Source: Propionicimonas sp. (GTDB lineage: Bacteria > Actinomycetota > Actinomycetes > Propionibacteriales > Propionibacteriaceae). From it: a stretch of DNA of 64,000 nucleotides. Of this stretch, positions 36,467 to 44,385 are shown piece after piece (positions within the stretch are counted from its first letter, which is position 1; each line of letters starts with the position of its first letter). The position numbers were made by a program, and so were the translations under genes. The notes beneath the pieces were generated by a model. It was not told where the DNA came from, did no database searches, and saw only the letters and a list, made by a program, of their open reading frames with translations. The stretch lies in contig VMSW01000006.1 in the NCBI GenBank assembly GCA_013791955.1, positions 34,104 to 98,103 on the forward strand. The letters are read 5' to 3'.

Positions 36467-37159
36467 GTGCCCGCCAACTCGACCTCGCGCCTGACTCCGG
36501 CCGTGCGAATGGGGGTTTCGATCTCCATCGCGGTTGGCGTCTACGGGATCTCCTTTGGGGCGTTGTCGGTGGCCGCTGGGCTCAGCGTCTGGCAGACCGT
36601 GGCACTCAGCGCCCTGATGTTCACCGGCGGGTCACAGTTCGCCTTCATCGCCGTGATTGGCGGTGGCGGCACCGGTGCGGCTGCCTTGGCTGCCGCCACT
36701 CTGCTCGGCGTCCGCAACGGCATCTATGGCATGCAGCTCAAGGCGCTGCTGCGGCCACCGGGGAAGCTGATCCCGTTGATGGGTCAGCTCACGATCGATG
36801 AATCCACCGCTACCGCGGTCGCCCAGGAGGATCACGACGAACGCGTGCGCGGCTTCTGGACTGCGGGGGCGGGGGTCTATGTGATGTGGAACGCCTTCAC
36901 CTTGCTAGGGGCCCTAGCCGGCAACGCCATTGGCGACCCAAAGCTCTGGGGCCTGGACGGCGCCGCAGTGGCCGCCTTCCTCGGCCTGCTCTGGCCGCGG
37001 CTGACCGCCAAGGATCCGATTGCGGTGGCGATCATCGCCGCGGTGGCGACCATCGCGATGGTGCCGCTGGTACCGCCGGGCATCCCGGTGCTGGTGGCCG
37101 CAGCTGTGACTGCGGCCGTTTGGGCCTGGCGGCACTTCGGGCGGAAGGCAGCCGCATGA
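36467..37159 (+). CDS. azlC: Branched-chain amino acid exporter, large subunit
   Basis: 230 residues with about eight membrane segments. The AzlC family signature SISIAVGVYGISFGALSVAAGLSVWQT is seen in part, with MFTGGSQFAF and GVRNGIYGM. AzlC with AzlD forms the BrnFE-type exporter of Leu, Ile, Val and Met in Corynebacterium. It overlaps azlD by 4 nt (ATGA). Confidence 0.92.
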   Translation: MPANSTSRLTPAVRMGVSISIAVGVYGISFGALSVAAGLSVWQTVALSALMFTGGSQFAFIAVIGGGGTGAAALAAATLLGVRNGIYGMQLKALLRPPGKLIPLMGQLTIDESTATAVAQEDHDERVRGFWTAGAGVYVMWNAFTLLGALAGNAIGDPKLWGLDGAAVAAFLGLLWPRLTAKDPIAVAIIAAVATIAMVPLVPPGIPVLVAAAVTAAVWAWRHFGRKAAA

Positions 37160-37467
37160 GTCTCTGGGTTTGGGTGTTGTTGGCCGCGTTCGCCACCTAT
37201 GCGCTGAAGGTCTCGGGCTATCTGTTGCCGCAGGCCTGGTTGGATCGCCCGCCGGTCACTGAGCTGGCTGGCACTTTGACCGTCGGCCTACTGTCCTCGC
37301 TGACCGCCATCAACACCGTGGCGACCGGGCAGGCGCTGGCTGTTGATTCCCGGCTGCTGTCGCTGTTGGCTGGCGCCATCGCGCTGAAGCTGAAAGCGCC
37401 CTACATCGTGGTGGTGATCGCTGGGGCTGCGGCAGCTGCGATCGGTCGCCGCCTTGGTCTGGCCTAG
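37156..37467 (+). CDS. azlD: Branched-chain amino acid exporter, small subunit
   Basis: 103 residues with four hydrophobic segments and the AzlD pattern WVWVLLAAFATYALKVSGYLLP, then TLTVGLLSSLTAINTVATGQ. The start ATG 37156 overlaps the azlC stop, which supports coupled translation of the two-subunit exporter. The last 4 nt overlap the convergent hypothetical gene. Confidence 0.9.
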   Translation: MSLWVWVLLAAFATYALKVSGYLLPQAWLDRPPVTELAGTLTVGLLSSLTAINTVATGQALAVDSRLLSLLAGAIALKLKAPYIVVVIAGAAAAAIGRRLGLA

Positions 37468-37976
37468 CTGGCAGCTACGGGCACCGACTTCAGCACCGGC
37501 GAGCGCAGAATCTGGTTGCCGCCATAGCCAACCAGCCCAATGGCGAGCAGAGAAATGGCCACGATGGCGCTAGTGGCTATTAGCCCTAGCTGTAGTAGTT
37601 CCGGAGAAAGCGGGCCGCCGTCCTCGGTAAGGAAACGATCCAATCCCCAGAGGTCCACTCTTCTGTCCAACAACCACCACCCCCAGTTGAGAGCCAGTCC
37701 GCTCAATGCCGGCAACAGGCCCCGCACCCAAACCGGCCGGTGCAGTCGCCAACCGAGAACCGCTCCCAGCACGACCGTTGCACTCGCCACCGCCTCCAGC
37801 GTGAAGGACACGTCGCCCACGAGGATGATGCCGTCCGCGCCGATCAGGTCGACTACCGGCTGAATGAGCAGAAAGTTCCACACCAGACCAGCCACCATGG
37901 CACCGGCGGCGGTCAATGCCGCGACTCCGGTGACCCGACGCACGATGTCCATTCGGGTCGCAGTGATGTCGTCCAT
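37464..37976 (-). CDS. Hypothetical four-TM membrane protein
   Basis: 170 residues. Four hydrophobic segments are visible (about residues 17-40, 55-75, 82-102 and 130-152), joined by short loops. The loop WWLLDRRVDLWGLDRFLTEDG lies between segments 3 and 4. I do not recognise a family. CTGGAGGTAACTC before ATG 37976 is a good ribosome binding site. It converges on azlD (4-nt overlap) and lies downstream of the acyl-CoA oxidase gene terminator. Confidence 0.75.
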   Translation of the reverse strand: MDDITATRMDIVRRVTGVAALTAAGAMVAGLVWNFLLIQPVVDLIGADGIILVGDVSFTLEAVASATVVLGAVLGWRLHRPVWVRGLLPALSGLALNWGWWLLDRRVDLWGLDRFLTEDGGPLSPELLQLGLIATSAIVAISLLAIGLVGYGGNQILRSPVLKSVPVAAS

Positions 37977-38069
37977 GAGTTACCTCCAGGGTGGTTGCCA
38001 GCGCCAGCCTAGATCGAGGAGCGGCGCCCGAGCGCGCCGCCTAGTGGCGAGGCGTTTCGCGGGCTATTG

Positions 38070-38121
38070 GCGAACGCGGCGGCCGTCCCACCGGGGGGAC
38101 GGGACGACCGCCGCAGTTCGC
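38070..38121. terminator. Long imperfect hairpin after the acyl-CoA oxidase-like gene
   Basis: Three stacked stems: GCGAAC/GTTCGC, GCGGCGG/CCGCCGC and CGTCCC/GGGACG, with two small bulges. It lies 18 nt after the minus-strand stop at 38140. Confidence 0.75.
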
Positions 38122-38139
38122 GGTACCTGGCAGACGAGG

Positions 38140-40062
38140 TCAGTCGTCGAGGAAGGCGGCTCCCAGCCAGGGCGCTGGAATGCCAAGCCCTTCCACTACT
38201 GCCAGGGAATCGGGACGCAACTGCGCGCAAAGCGCATTGATGCGCGCCCCGATGGCCTTCGATCGGCCGGCCGAGATCTTGCCGTGTTCGTTGAACCAGG
38301 CTCGATCGGCCGAAATGCTGCTCAGCGCGTACAGGCTGCACAGCCGCTGCAGGACCACCTTGGTTTCGGGGTCATCACACGCCACGATGCCGGCGATGAA
38401 GGCTTCCAGCGTGATCCGCTCCAGATGCGCTTTGGCGACGAAGAGGAGGTGGTCGCCCAGCTGGTTGAGGGCCTCGTAGCTCTTACCAGCCTTACGGGCT
38501 CGCCGAGCCAGCGACTCCAACGAGTGCCGCTCCCGCTCGGTGAACATGAGTGCCTGCCAACCGCGATCATCGAGCGTGGTTTGCTCGGGTTGCCGCTTAG
38601 CTGTGGTGATGAGCCGGTCCACCAGTAATGACGCCGAGGTGCGCTCCAAGACGGTGTCGCCGAACACCCGCGCGGCGGCCTGCACCATGCCAGCAGTGTT
38701 CAGCTCACCCCAGATGTGGGCGTAGTCGGCGAGCAGCGCCTTTGCCACCTGCTGAAGCAGCACCGTGTTGTCGCCCTCGAAAGTGGCGAAGATGTCGATG
38801 TCGGCGCGCAGGCCGACTAGCTGGTTCTCCGCCAGATACCCCGCACCACCACAGGCCTCGCGGCATTCCTGCAACGCGTCGTTGGCGAACCGGGTAGTGA
38901 TCGCCTTGATGCCAGCGGCCCGGGTCTCCAATTGGCGCTGCTCCTCTTCGCTGGCCTGCCCACTTCCCTGGGCACGCACCAGCGTGGCGGTCACTTCGTT
39001 CTGGGCGAAGCCGAGGGCATAGGAGCGGGCAATCAGCGGCAGCAGGCGACGCTGATGAATCAGATAGTCGGCCAGCACCACACCATCGGGGTGCCCAGCG
39101 GCGGCGAACTGCCGCCGCTTCAGGGCGTACCGGGTGGCGATCGAAAGCCCCCGACGAGCGGCAATGCCAGCGCCCGCACTGACGCAGATTCGGCCACGCA
39201 CCAGGGTGCCAAGCATGGTGAAGAAGCGTCGGTTGGGGTTGTCGATGGCCGACTGATAGCGGCCTTTGTCGTCCACGCCGCCGTAGCGGTCGAGCAGCAT
39301 CCGGCGCGGCACTCGCACCCGCTGGAGGCGAATGGTGCCGTTGTCGACGCCGAGCAGCCCGCCCTTGCCACCCTGATCGCCGGTCACAACGCCCGGCAGA
39401 TCGGCGCCGGCCTCGTCGCGGATCGGCACCAGGATCGCATGGACGCCGTGGCTGCGGCCCCGTACCTGCAGCTGACCAAACACCACCGCCATGCTCCCGT
39501 GACTAGCGGCATTGCCGATGTAGGCCTTGGTGGCCTCCTCGGTTTGGCAGTGCACCTCGAACTCGTCGGTCTCGGGAATGTAGGTGATGGTGGTCTCCAG
39601 GCCGAAGACGTCTGAGCCGTGGCCGATCTCGGTCATCGCGTAGCAGCCAAGCAACTTCAAGCTGGTGATGTCGCCCAAGTAGGTGTCGTGATGCCAGGCG
39701 GTGCCCAGGTTCACCACTGCCCCGCCGAACAGGCCCAGCTGGACGCCAGACTTGATCGTGGTCGACAGATCGCCGTAGGCGAGCATCTCGAAGGCAACCA
39801 CTGCGGCCAGTGGGTCACCCGGGTCACTTGCGCTCGTCGGCACGCCAGCCGCGAGCACCCCGGCCTCGCCCAACTCAATCAGGCGATCAAGCACCCAGGC
39901 CCGGGCGGTGGCCAAATCCTGGGTGGGGTCGCGGTGCAGATTTGCCACCGGGAACGCCGCCCTGGCTGCGGCTCGGGTGTCGGCGAACTCGCCGTCCAAC
40001 GCCCGGCGCAGCGTTGCGCCCAAGGTGGTGAGCTGTTCGGTGGGATTCATCAACAGGGTCAT
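38140..40062 (-). CDS. Acyl-CoA dehydrogenase/oxidase
   Basis: 640 residues, much longer than a classic acyl-CoA dehydrogenase and closer to acyl-CoA oxidases. The FAD-binding middle domain has CYAMTEIGHGSDVFGLETT. The C-terminal part has ECREACGGAGYLAENQL and the catalytic-Glu region FATFEGDNTVLLQQVAKALL, then an extra alpha domain of about 190 residues. It should form trans-2-enoyl-CoA in beta-oxidation. ATG 40050 (MNPTEQ) is an alternative start. It overlaps the TetR gene by 4 nt and faces fadA, fabG4 and htdX. Confidence 0.9.
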   Translation of the reverse strand: MTLLMNPTEQLTTLGATLRRALDGEFADTRAAARAAFPVANLHRDPTQDLATARAWVLDRLIELGEAGVLAAGVPTSASDPGDPLAAVVAFEMLAYGDLSTTIKSGVQLGLFGGAVVNLGTAWHHDTYLGDITSLKLLGCYAMTEIGHGSDVFGLETTITYIPETDEFEVHCQTEEATKAYIGNAASHGSMAVVFGQLQVRGRSHGVHAILVPIRDEAGADLPGVVTGDQGGKGGLLGVDNGTIRLQRVRVPRRMLLDRYGGVDDKGRYQSAIDNPNRRFFTMLGTLVRGRICVSAGAGIAARRGLSIATRYALKRRQFAAAGHPDGVVLADYLIHQRRLLPLIARSYALGFAQNEVTATLVRAQGSGQASEEEQRQLETRAAGIKAITTRFANDALQECREACGGAGYLAENQLVGLRADIDIFATFEGDNTVLLQQVAKALLADYAHIWGELNTAGMVQAAARVFGDTVLERTSASLLVDRLITTAKRQPEQTTLDDRGWQALMFTERERHSLESLARRARKAGKSYEALNQLGDHLLFVAKAHLERITLEAFIAGIVACDDPETKVVLQRLCSLYALSSISADRAWFNEHGKISAGRSKAIGARINALCAQLRPDSLAVVEGLGIPAPWLGAAFLDD

Positions 40063-40712
40063 CGTTGCTCCTGCGGTTGTGGGACGGCGGCCAACCCAAT
40101 GGCTAGTGCCGGAGTGAAGAAGGCGTCGATTTCGGCGACCAGCACCTGCCGGGTCTTCGTCTGCCCAGAGGCCACCCAGTTGTCGGCAACCGCCCGGACG
40201 AAGCCGACCAGACCATTACCCCAGGTGGCCGCCGGCGCCGGGTCTTGGCCGTTGGTGATGAGGTGGTTGGCGATGGCCTGGCTGACGTGACCGCCGATGA
40301 TCTCCAGCAGACCGCCATAGGGGTCAATGCGGGCGGCGGCATCAGCGGTTGGCGGGCTGAGCACGAAGCGGTAGATCTCAGGATCGCGCTCCACCAGGCT
40401 CAGGTAGGCATCGGCCAGATCGTGAGCGAGCACCGGCAGATCGGAGGGGTCGGAGAGCTGCAGTGCTGCTTCCAGACCGTGATGGATGAAGTCGTGGACG
40501 TTGGCGACCACGGCGGCGTAAAGGCCGGCTCGATCGCCGAAGTGGCGATAGATGACCGTCTTGGAGGTGCCCGCCTGGGCCGCGATGTCCTCCATGCCCA
40601 CGGCAGCTCCGCGTTTGCGAATAGCTCGCAGGGCATGCTCAACCAGCTCACGCCGCCGGGTGGTGCGGTGCTCCGTCCAGCGGGTGGTACGACCATCAGT
40701 ACTGCTTGCCAT
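40059..40712 (-). CDS. TetR-family regulator of the fatty-acid locus
   Basis: 217 residues with the helix-turn-helix EHALRAIRKRG, then MEDIAAQAGTSKTVIYRHFGDRAGLY (about residues 20-70), and a helical ligand domain (PF17932-like by overall look). It is cotranscribed with the acyl-CoA oxidase gene (4-nt overlap) and divergent from fadA. Auto-repression and control of both arms, released by an acyl-CoA, is the usual logic for such regulators. That is inference from position and from the half-sites in the intergenic gap. Confidence 0.9.
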   Translation of the reverse strand: MASSTDGRTTRWTEHRTTRRRELVEHALRAIRKRGAAVGMEDIAAQAGTSKTVIYRHFGDRAGLYAAVVANVHDFIHHGLEAALQLSDPSDLPVLAHDLADAYLSLVERDPEIYRFVLSPPTADAAARIDPYGGLLEIIGGHVSQAIANHLITNGQDPAPAATWGNGLVGFVRAVADNWVASGQTKTRQVLVAEIDAFFTPALAIGLAAVPQPQEQR

Positions 40713-40720
40713 ACAGCGAG

Positions 40721-40756
40721 GGTACTCGGTACGAGCCGTACCTGCTACCGTCGGTA
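40721..40756. promoter_or_regulatory. Candidate TetR operator
   Basis: GGTAC half-sites at 40721 and 40728 face GTACC at 40738. A perfect TACCG-T-CGGTA palindrome follows at 40746-40756. All lie in the 83-nt gap between the divergent TetR and fadA starts. Confidence 0.55.
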
Positions 40757-40795
40757 TCTAGTAAAAGTATGGTGCTGCAAACCCTTGGAGGACCA

Positions 40796-42073
40796 ATGAA
40801 ATTGCCTCGATCAGCGGTGATCGTCGGTGGCAACCGCACGCCCTTCGTCAAAGCTGGCGGCGCCTATGCCCAAGCCAGCAATCTCGATCTTCTCACCGCG
40901 GCCCTCGACGGCCTGGCCGCTCGCTTCGGCCTGGCCGGACGGCGGCTCGACGAGGTCGCTGGCGGCGCGGTGCTCAAACACAGCGCCGATTTCAACCTCA
41001 CCCGCGAGGCCGTTCTGGGCTCAGCTCTCGACCCAACCACCCCCGCGGTCGACCTGCAGCAGGCCTGCGGCACCGGCCTGGAGACCGTGCTGTACGTGGC
41101 CAACAAGATCGCCCTCGGCCAAGCCGATTCCGGCATCGGCGCTGGCGTTGACTCCGCCTCCGACGCGCCGATCACCGTTACCGACGGCCTGCGCCGGGCA
41201 CTGCTGGCAGCCAATCGGGCCAAGACGCTGCCCCAGCGACTGGAAGCCCTAGCCAGGATTCGCCCGCACCATTTGCTGCCGATCGCCCCCCAGGTGGTCG
41301 AACCGCGCACCGGCTTGAGCATGGGCGAGCATCAAGCCGCCACGACTGCGTCCTGGGGCATCACCCGCGCCGCTCAGGACGAGTTGGCGCTGACCTCCCA
41401 CCAGAACCTGGCCGCCGCCTGGGATGCCGGCTTCTTCGACGATCTCGTCACCGCCTACCACGGCGTTACCAGGGACGGGCTGCTGCGCGCCGACACCTCG
41501 GCCGAAAAGCTGGCGGCCCTCAAGCCAGTGTTCGGCGGCGCCGAGGGCACTATGACCGCGGGCAACTCCACTGCGCTCACCGATGGCGCCGCGGCCGTCC
41601 TGCTGGCTGAGCAGTCGTGGGCCAAGGCCAACGGGCTGCCAGCCCTGGCCAGAATCGTGGACGCCCAAGTCGCCGCCATCGATCACACCAGCGGTGACGA
41701 TCTGCTGTTGGCACCAGCGCATGCGGTGGCCAGACTGCTGGAACGCCAAGGGATGCAGCTGGGCGACTTCGCTTTCTACGAAATACATGAGGCCTTCGCT
41801 GGCACGGTGCTGGCCACGCTGGCCGCCTGGGAATCGGCGCAGTTCTGCAGCGACCGGCTAGGGCTGGCCAAACCACTGGGATCGATCGAGCGGGCCAAGT
41901 TGAACGTCCACGGATCATCACTGGCCGCCGGGCACCCGTTCGCCGCCACCGGTGGCCGAATCGTGGCCAGCCTGGCCAAGACCCTGCACACCGAGGGCAG
42001 CGGCGCCCGCGGCCTGGTTTCGATCTGCGCCGCCGGCGGCCAAGGCGTGGTCGCAATTCTGGAGGCGGTCTGA
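40796..42073 (+). CDS. fadA2: Acetyl-CoA acyltransferase (thiolase)
   Basis: Cleaves 3-ketoacyl-CoA in the last step of beta-oxidation. 425 residues with NRTPFVKAGG, the nucleophile loop DLQQACGTGLET (active Cys), the EIHEAFAGTVL His, HGSSLAAGHPFAATGGR and the second Cys in SICAAGGQG. The closest pattern I recall is the FadI/FadA2 type. GGAGG lies 4 nt before ATG 40796. The stop TGA overlaps the fabG4 ATG, in the Mycobacterium fadA2-fabG4-htdX order. Confidence 0.93.
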   Translation: MKLPRSAVIVGGNRTPFVKAGGAYAQASNLDLLTAALDGLAARFGLAGRRLDEVAGGAVLKHSADFNLTREAVLGSALDPTTPAVDLQQACGTGLETVLYVANKIALGQADSGIGAGVDSASDAPITVTDGLRRALLAANRAKTLPQRLEALARIRPHHLLPIAPQVVEPRTGLSMGEHQAATTASWGITRAAQDELALTSHQNLAAAWDAGFFDDLVTAYHGVTRDGLLRADTSAEKLAALKPVFGGAEGTMTAGNSTALTDGAAAVLLAEQSWAKANGLPALARIVDAQVAAIDHTSGDDLLLAPAHAVARLLERQGMQLGDFAFYEIHEAFAGTVLATLAAWESAQFCSDRLGLAKPLGSIERAKLNVHGSSLAAGHPFAATGGRIVASLAKTLHTEGSGARGLVSICAAGGQGVVAILEAV

Positions 42074-43425
42074 TGTCAGTCCTAGAGCAACTCTTATACT
42101 CCGCCCCCGGCCAACTGGTCGCCGAGAAGCTCGGCCTCCCCGAACCGGAAGTGCTGCGGCGTGGCCGCAAACTCCCCGCGGGCGCGGTGGTCACCGCCGC
42201 ACTGGCCGGCTCCACTCTGGCCACCGACACCTTGGCGCTGCTCGGCGTGCCGATCGACTCAGCGCTGCGCGATGACGGCGCCGAGCCCCCGGCCTACCCC
42301 GAACGCATCGGGGCGCTGGTGATTGATGCCCGTGGGCTGCGACAGCTGGTCGAACTCGAAGGCCTTCGAGCCGTCCTGCGGCCAGCGATGAAGGGGCTGG
42401 AGGCCTCGGGGCGCGTCGTGGTGCTGGCCGATGCCGAGGTTGAGGGCCTGGAAGCCAACGCCGTCCGGCAGGGTCTGGACGGCATCAATCGGACGGTCGG
42501 CAAGGAACTGCGACACGGCGCCACCAGCAACCTCATTTACTGCTCCCCCAGCATCACCGGAGCCGAGTTGGCCTCGACGATGTCCTTCCTACTGGAGGGA
42601 CGTTCCGCATTCGTCGACGGCCAGTCTTGGACGGTCGGGTCGCCACTCACCCCGCCTGGTGAGCTGGCGACCCGGCCGCTGCTCGACCGGATCGTGGTGG
42701 TTACCGGCTCGGCTCGCGGGATCGGCGCCCGCATTGCTGGCGTGGCAGCCAGAGACGGCGCGAAGGTGGTCTGCGTTGACGTCCCGGCAGCCGGCGAGGC
42801 GCTGGCCGCGGTGGCCAACCGATTGGGCGGCACTGCGCTCCAACTCGACATCACCGCAGCAGAGGCGGGTGAGCGAATCGCGGCCCACGTGGCGTCCCGC
42901 TACGGCGAACAGGCTCGCATTCATGGCCTGGTGCACAACGCCGGCATTACCCGCGACAAGCTACTGGCCAACACTGATGCTGCCCGTTGGGGTCAAGTGA
43001 TCGAGGTGAACCTGGCCGCCCAGTTGCGCATCAACCCCGTGCTACTCGACGGACGTCCCGGCGGCCTGGGCGATGACGCCCGGATCGTCTCGATCGCCTC
43101 GACTTCCGGTATCGCCGGCAATCGCGGCCAGGCCAATTACGCCGCCTCCAAGGCGGGGGTAGTCGGGTTGGTGCGCGCTTTCGCTGCCGAGGTGGCCGAG
43201 CGTGGCATCACGGTAAACGCGGTCGCACCTGGTTTCATCGAGACTGACATGACCGCCAAGATTCCCTTCGTGCAGCGCGAGGTCTTCCGCCGCACCAACA
43301 GCCTCGGCCAGGGCGGAGACCCGATCGATGTGGCGGAGACCATCGGCTACTTCCTCGATCCGGCATCGGCCGGCGTGAGCGGCCAAGTGATCCGGGTGTG
43401 CGGGCAGAATCTGGTGGGCGCCTGA
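42073..43425 (+). CDS. fabG4: High-molecular-weight 3-oxoacyl reductase (FabG4-like)
   Basis: 450 residues, about twice the usual FabG length, as in FabG4 (Rv0242c). The N-terminal half (1-200) is a degenerate Rossmann domain without the catalytic residues. The C-terminal half is a complete SDR: VVTGSARGIGARIAG, the HNAG motif, the catalytic Ser in SIASTSGIAG, YAASK, and the closing GFIETDMTAKIPF. It should interconvert 3-ketoacyl and 3-hydroxyacyl thioesters. Start and stop overlap its neighbours by 1 nt on each side. Confidence 0.93.
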   Translation: MSVLEQLLYSAPGQLVAEKLGLPEPEVLRRGRKLPAGAVVTAALAGSTLATDTLALLGVPIDSALRDDGAEPPAYPERIGALVIDARGLRQLVELEGLRAVLRPAMKGLEASGRVVVLADAEVEGLEANAVRQGLDGINRTVGKELRHGATSNLIYCSPSITGAELASTMSFLLEGRSAFVDGQSWTVGSPLTPPGELATRPLLDRIVVVTGSARGIGARIAGVAARDGAKVVCVDVPAAGEALAAVANRLGGTALQLDITAAEAGERIAAHVASRYGEQARIHGLVHNAGITRDKLLANTDAARWGQVIEVNLAAQLRINPVLLDGRPGGLGDDARIVSIASTSGIAGNRGQANYAASKAGVVGLVRAFAAEVAERGITVNAVAPGFIETDMTAKIPFVQREVFRRTNSLGQGGDPIDVAETIGYFLDPASAGVSGQVIRVCGQNLVGA

Positions 43426-44276
43426 TGGAAGTGCGCGAGCTGGCCACTGTCGGTGCAATGGGGCCACTGTTTGCCAAGGGGTTGCTGCCCAGCTTTGGCC
43501 GCGGCCCGGCCCGGATTCCTGGCCATACGCTTCGGCTGAACCCGGTGAGCCAGGACCTTGAACGATTGGCCGCCTACGACCAGGTTTGTGGCTTCACCGT
43601 CCGCGATGCCGTCCCATCGACTTGGCTGCACGTGCTGACTTTCCCGCTGCACGTGCTGCTGCTTTCCGATCCCGAATCGACGATCCGGTTGGCCGGGGTG
43701 GTGCACGTCTCCAACCAAATGCAGCTGCATCGGCCGGTGCGCGCCACCGAGACGCTCGACATCTCGGTGCGGGTGACCAACCTTCGCCCTCACCAGCGCG
43801 GCGCCCTGCTCGATCTGGTCGGCGAGGTGCGGGTTGGTGAGGAGTTGGTGTGGGACGGCGTGAGCACCTATCTGGCACCCGGGGCGAGAGTGGACGGCGA
43901 GCCGGTAGCTGTCGAGCGAGCGGCCTTCACCCCGATCACCCCGATCGCGCACTGGCGGCTGCCAGCTGATCTTGGTCGGCAATACCGCCGGGTGTCTGGG
44001 GATCCGAATCCGATTCACACCCATCTGTTGGCCGCGCGAGCCTTCGGCTTCGCCCGTCCGCTCATCCACGGCATGTGGACTCACGCCCGACTGCTGGCCG
44101 CGATCGAGGCCAAACTGCCTGATCGGTACCGGGTTGAGGTGAGCTTCACCAAGCCGATCCTGCTGCCGACCGAGGTTGGCGCGTGGTGGCGCTCCGCTGG
44201 CGACCGCTGGGATGCAGCCGTGACCACCATCGATGGCACCAAACCCCACCTGATCGCCAACATTCAAGTTGGCTGA
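43425..44276 (+). CDS. htdX: MaoC-like (3R)-hydroxyacyl dehydratase
   Basis: 283 residues with a double hot-dog layout. The N-terminal half contains FPLHVLLLSDPESTIRLAG and VSNQMQLHRPV. The C-terminal half carries the hydratase motif RVSGDPNPIHTHLLAARAFGF (Asp and His of hydratase 2) followed by RPLIHGMWTHARLL. This is the HtdX (Rv0241c) pattern. ATG 43425 overlaps the fabG4 stop. Last gene of the operon, ending in a repeat array. Confidence 0.9.
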   Translation: MEVRELATVGAMGPLFAKGLLPSFGRGPARIPGHTLRLNPVSQDLERLAAYDQVCGFTVRDAVPSTWLHVLTFPLHVLLLSDPESTIRLAGVVHVSNQMQLHRPVRATETLDISVRVTNLRPHQRGALLDLVGEVRVGEELVWDGVSTYLAPGARVDGEPVAVERAAFTPITPIAHWRLPADLGRQYRRVSGDPNPIHTHLLAARAFGFARPLIHGMWTHARLLAAIEAKLPDRYRVEVSFTKPILLPTEVGAWWRSAGDRWDAAVTTIDGTKPHLIANIQVG

Positions 44277-44278
44277 CC

Positions 44279-44385
44279 CTTCGGCCCTTCGACAAGCTCA
44301 GGGAACTGAACAACAGTTGGCTGAGCCCGTCGAAGCCCAGTTGGCTGAGCCCGTCGAAGCCCAGTTGGCTGAGCCCGTCGAAGCC
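44279..44385. repeat. REP-like array with three perfect 24-bp tandem units
   Basis: One CTTCGACAAGCTCAGGGAACTG unit is followed by three identical 24-bp copies at 44314-44337, 44338-44361 and 44362-44385. Each copy is the inverted variant of the same repeat. The array fills the gap between the convergent htdX and helicase stops almost exactly. Confidence 0.9.

Noticed and set aside
44314..44385. Three identical 24-bp units suggesting a CRISPR array.
   Set aside because: The units are directly adjacent without spacers, no cas gene is near, and the unit is a variant of the window-wide REP-like repeat.
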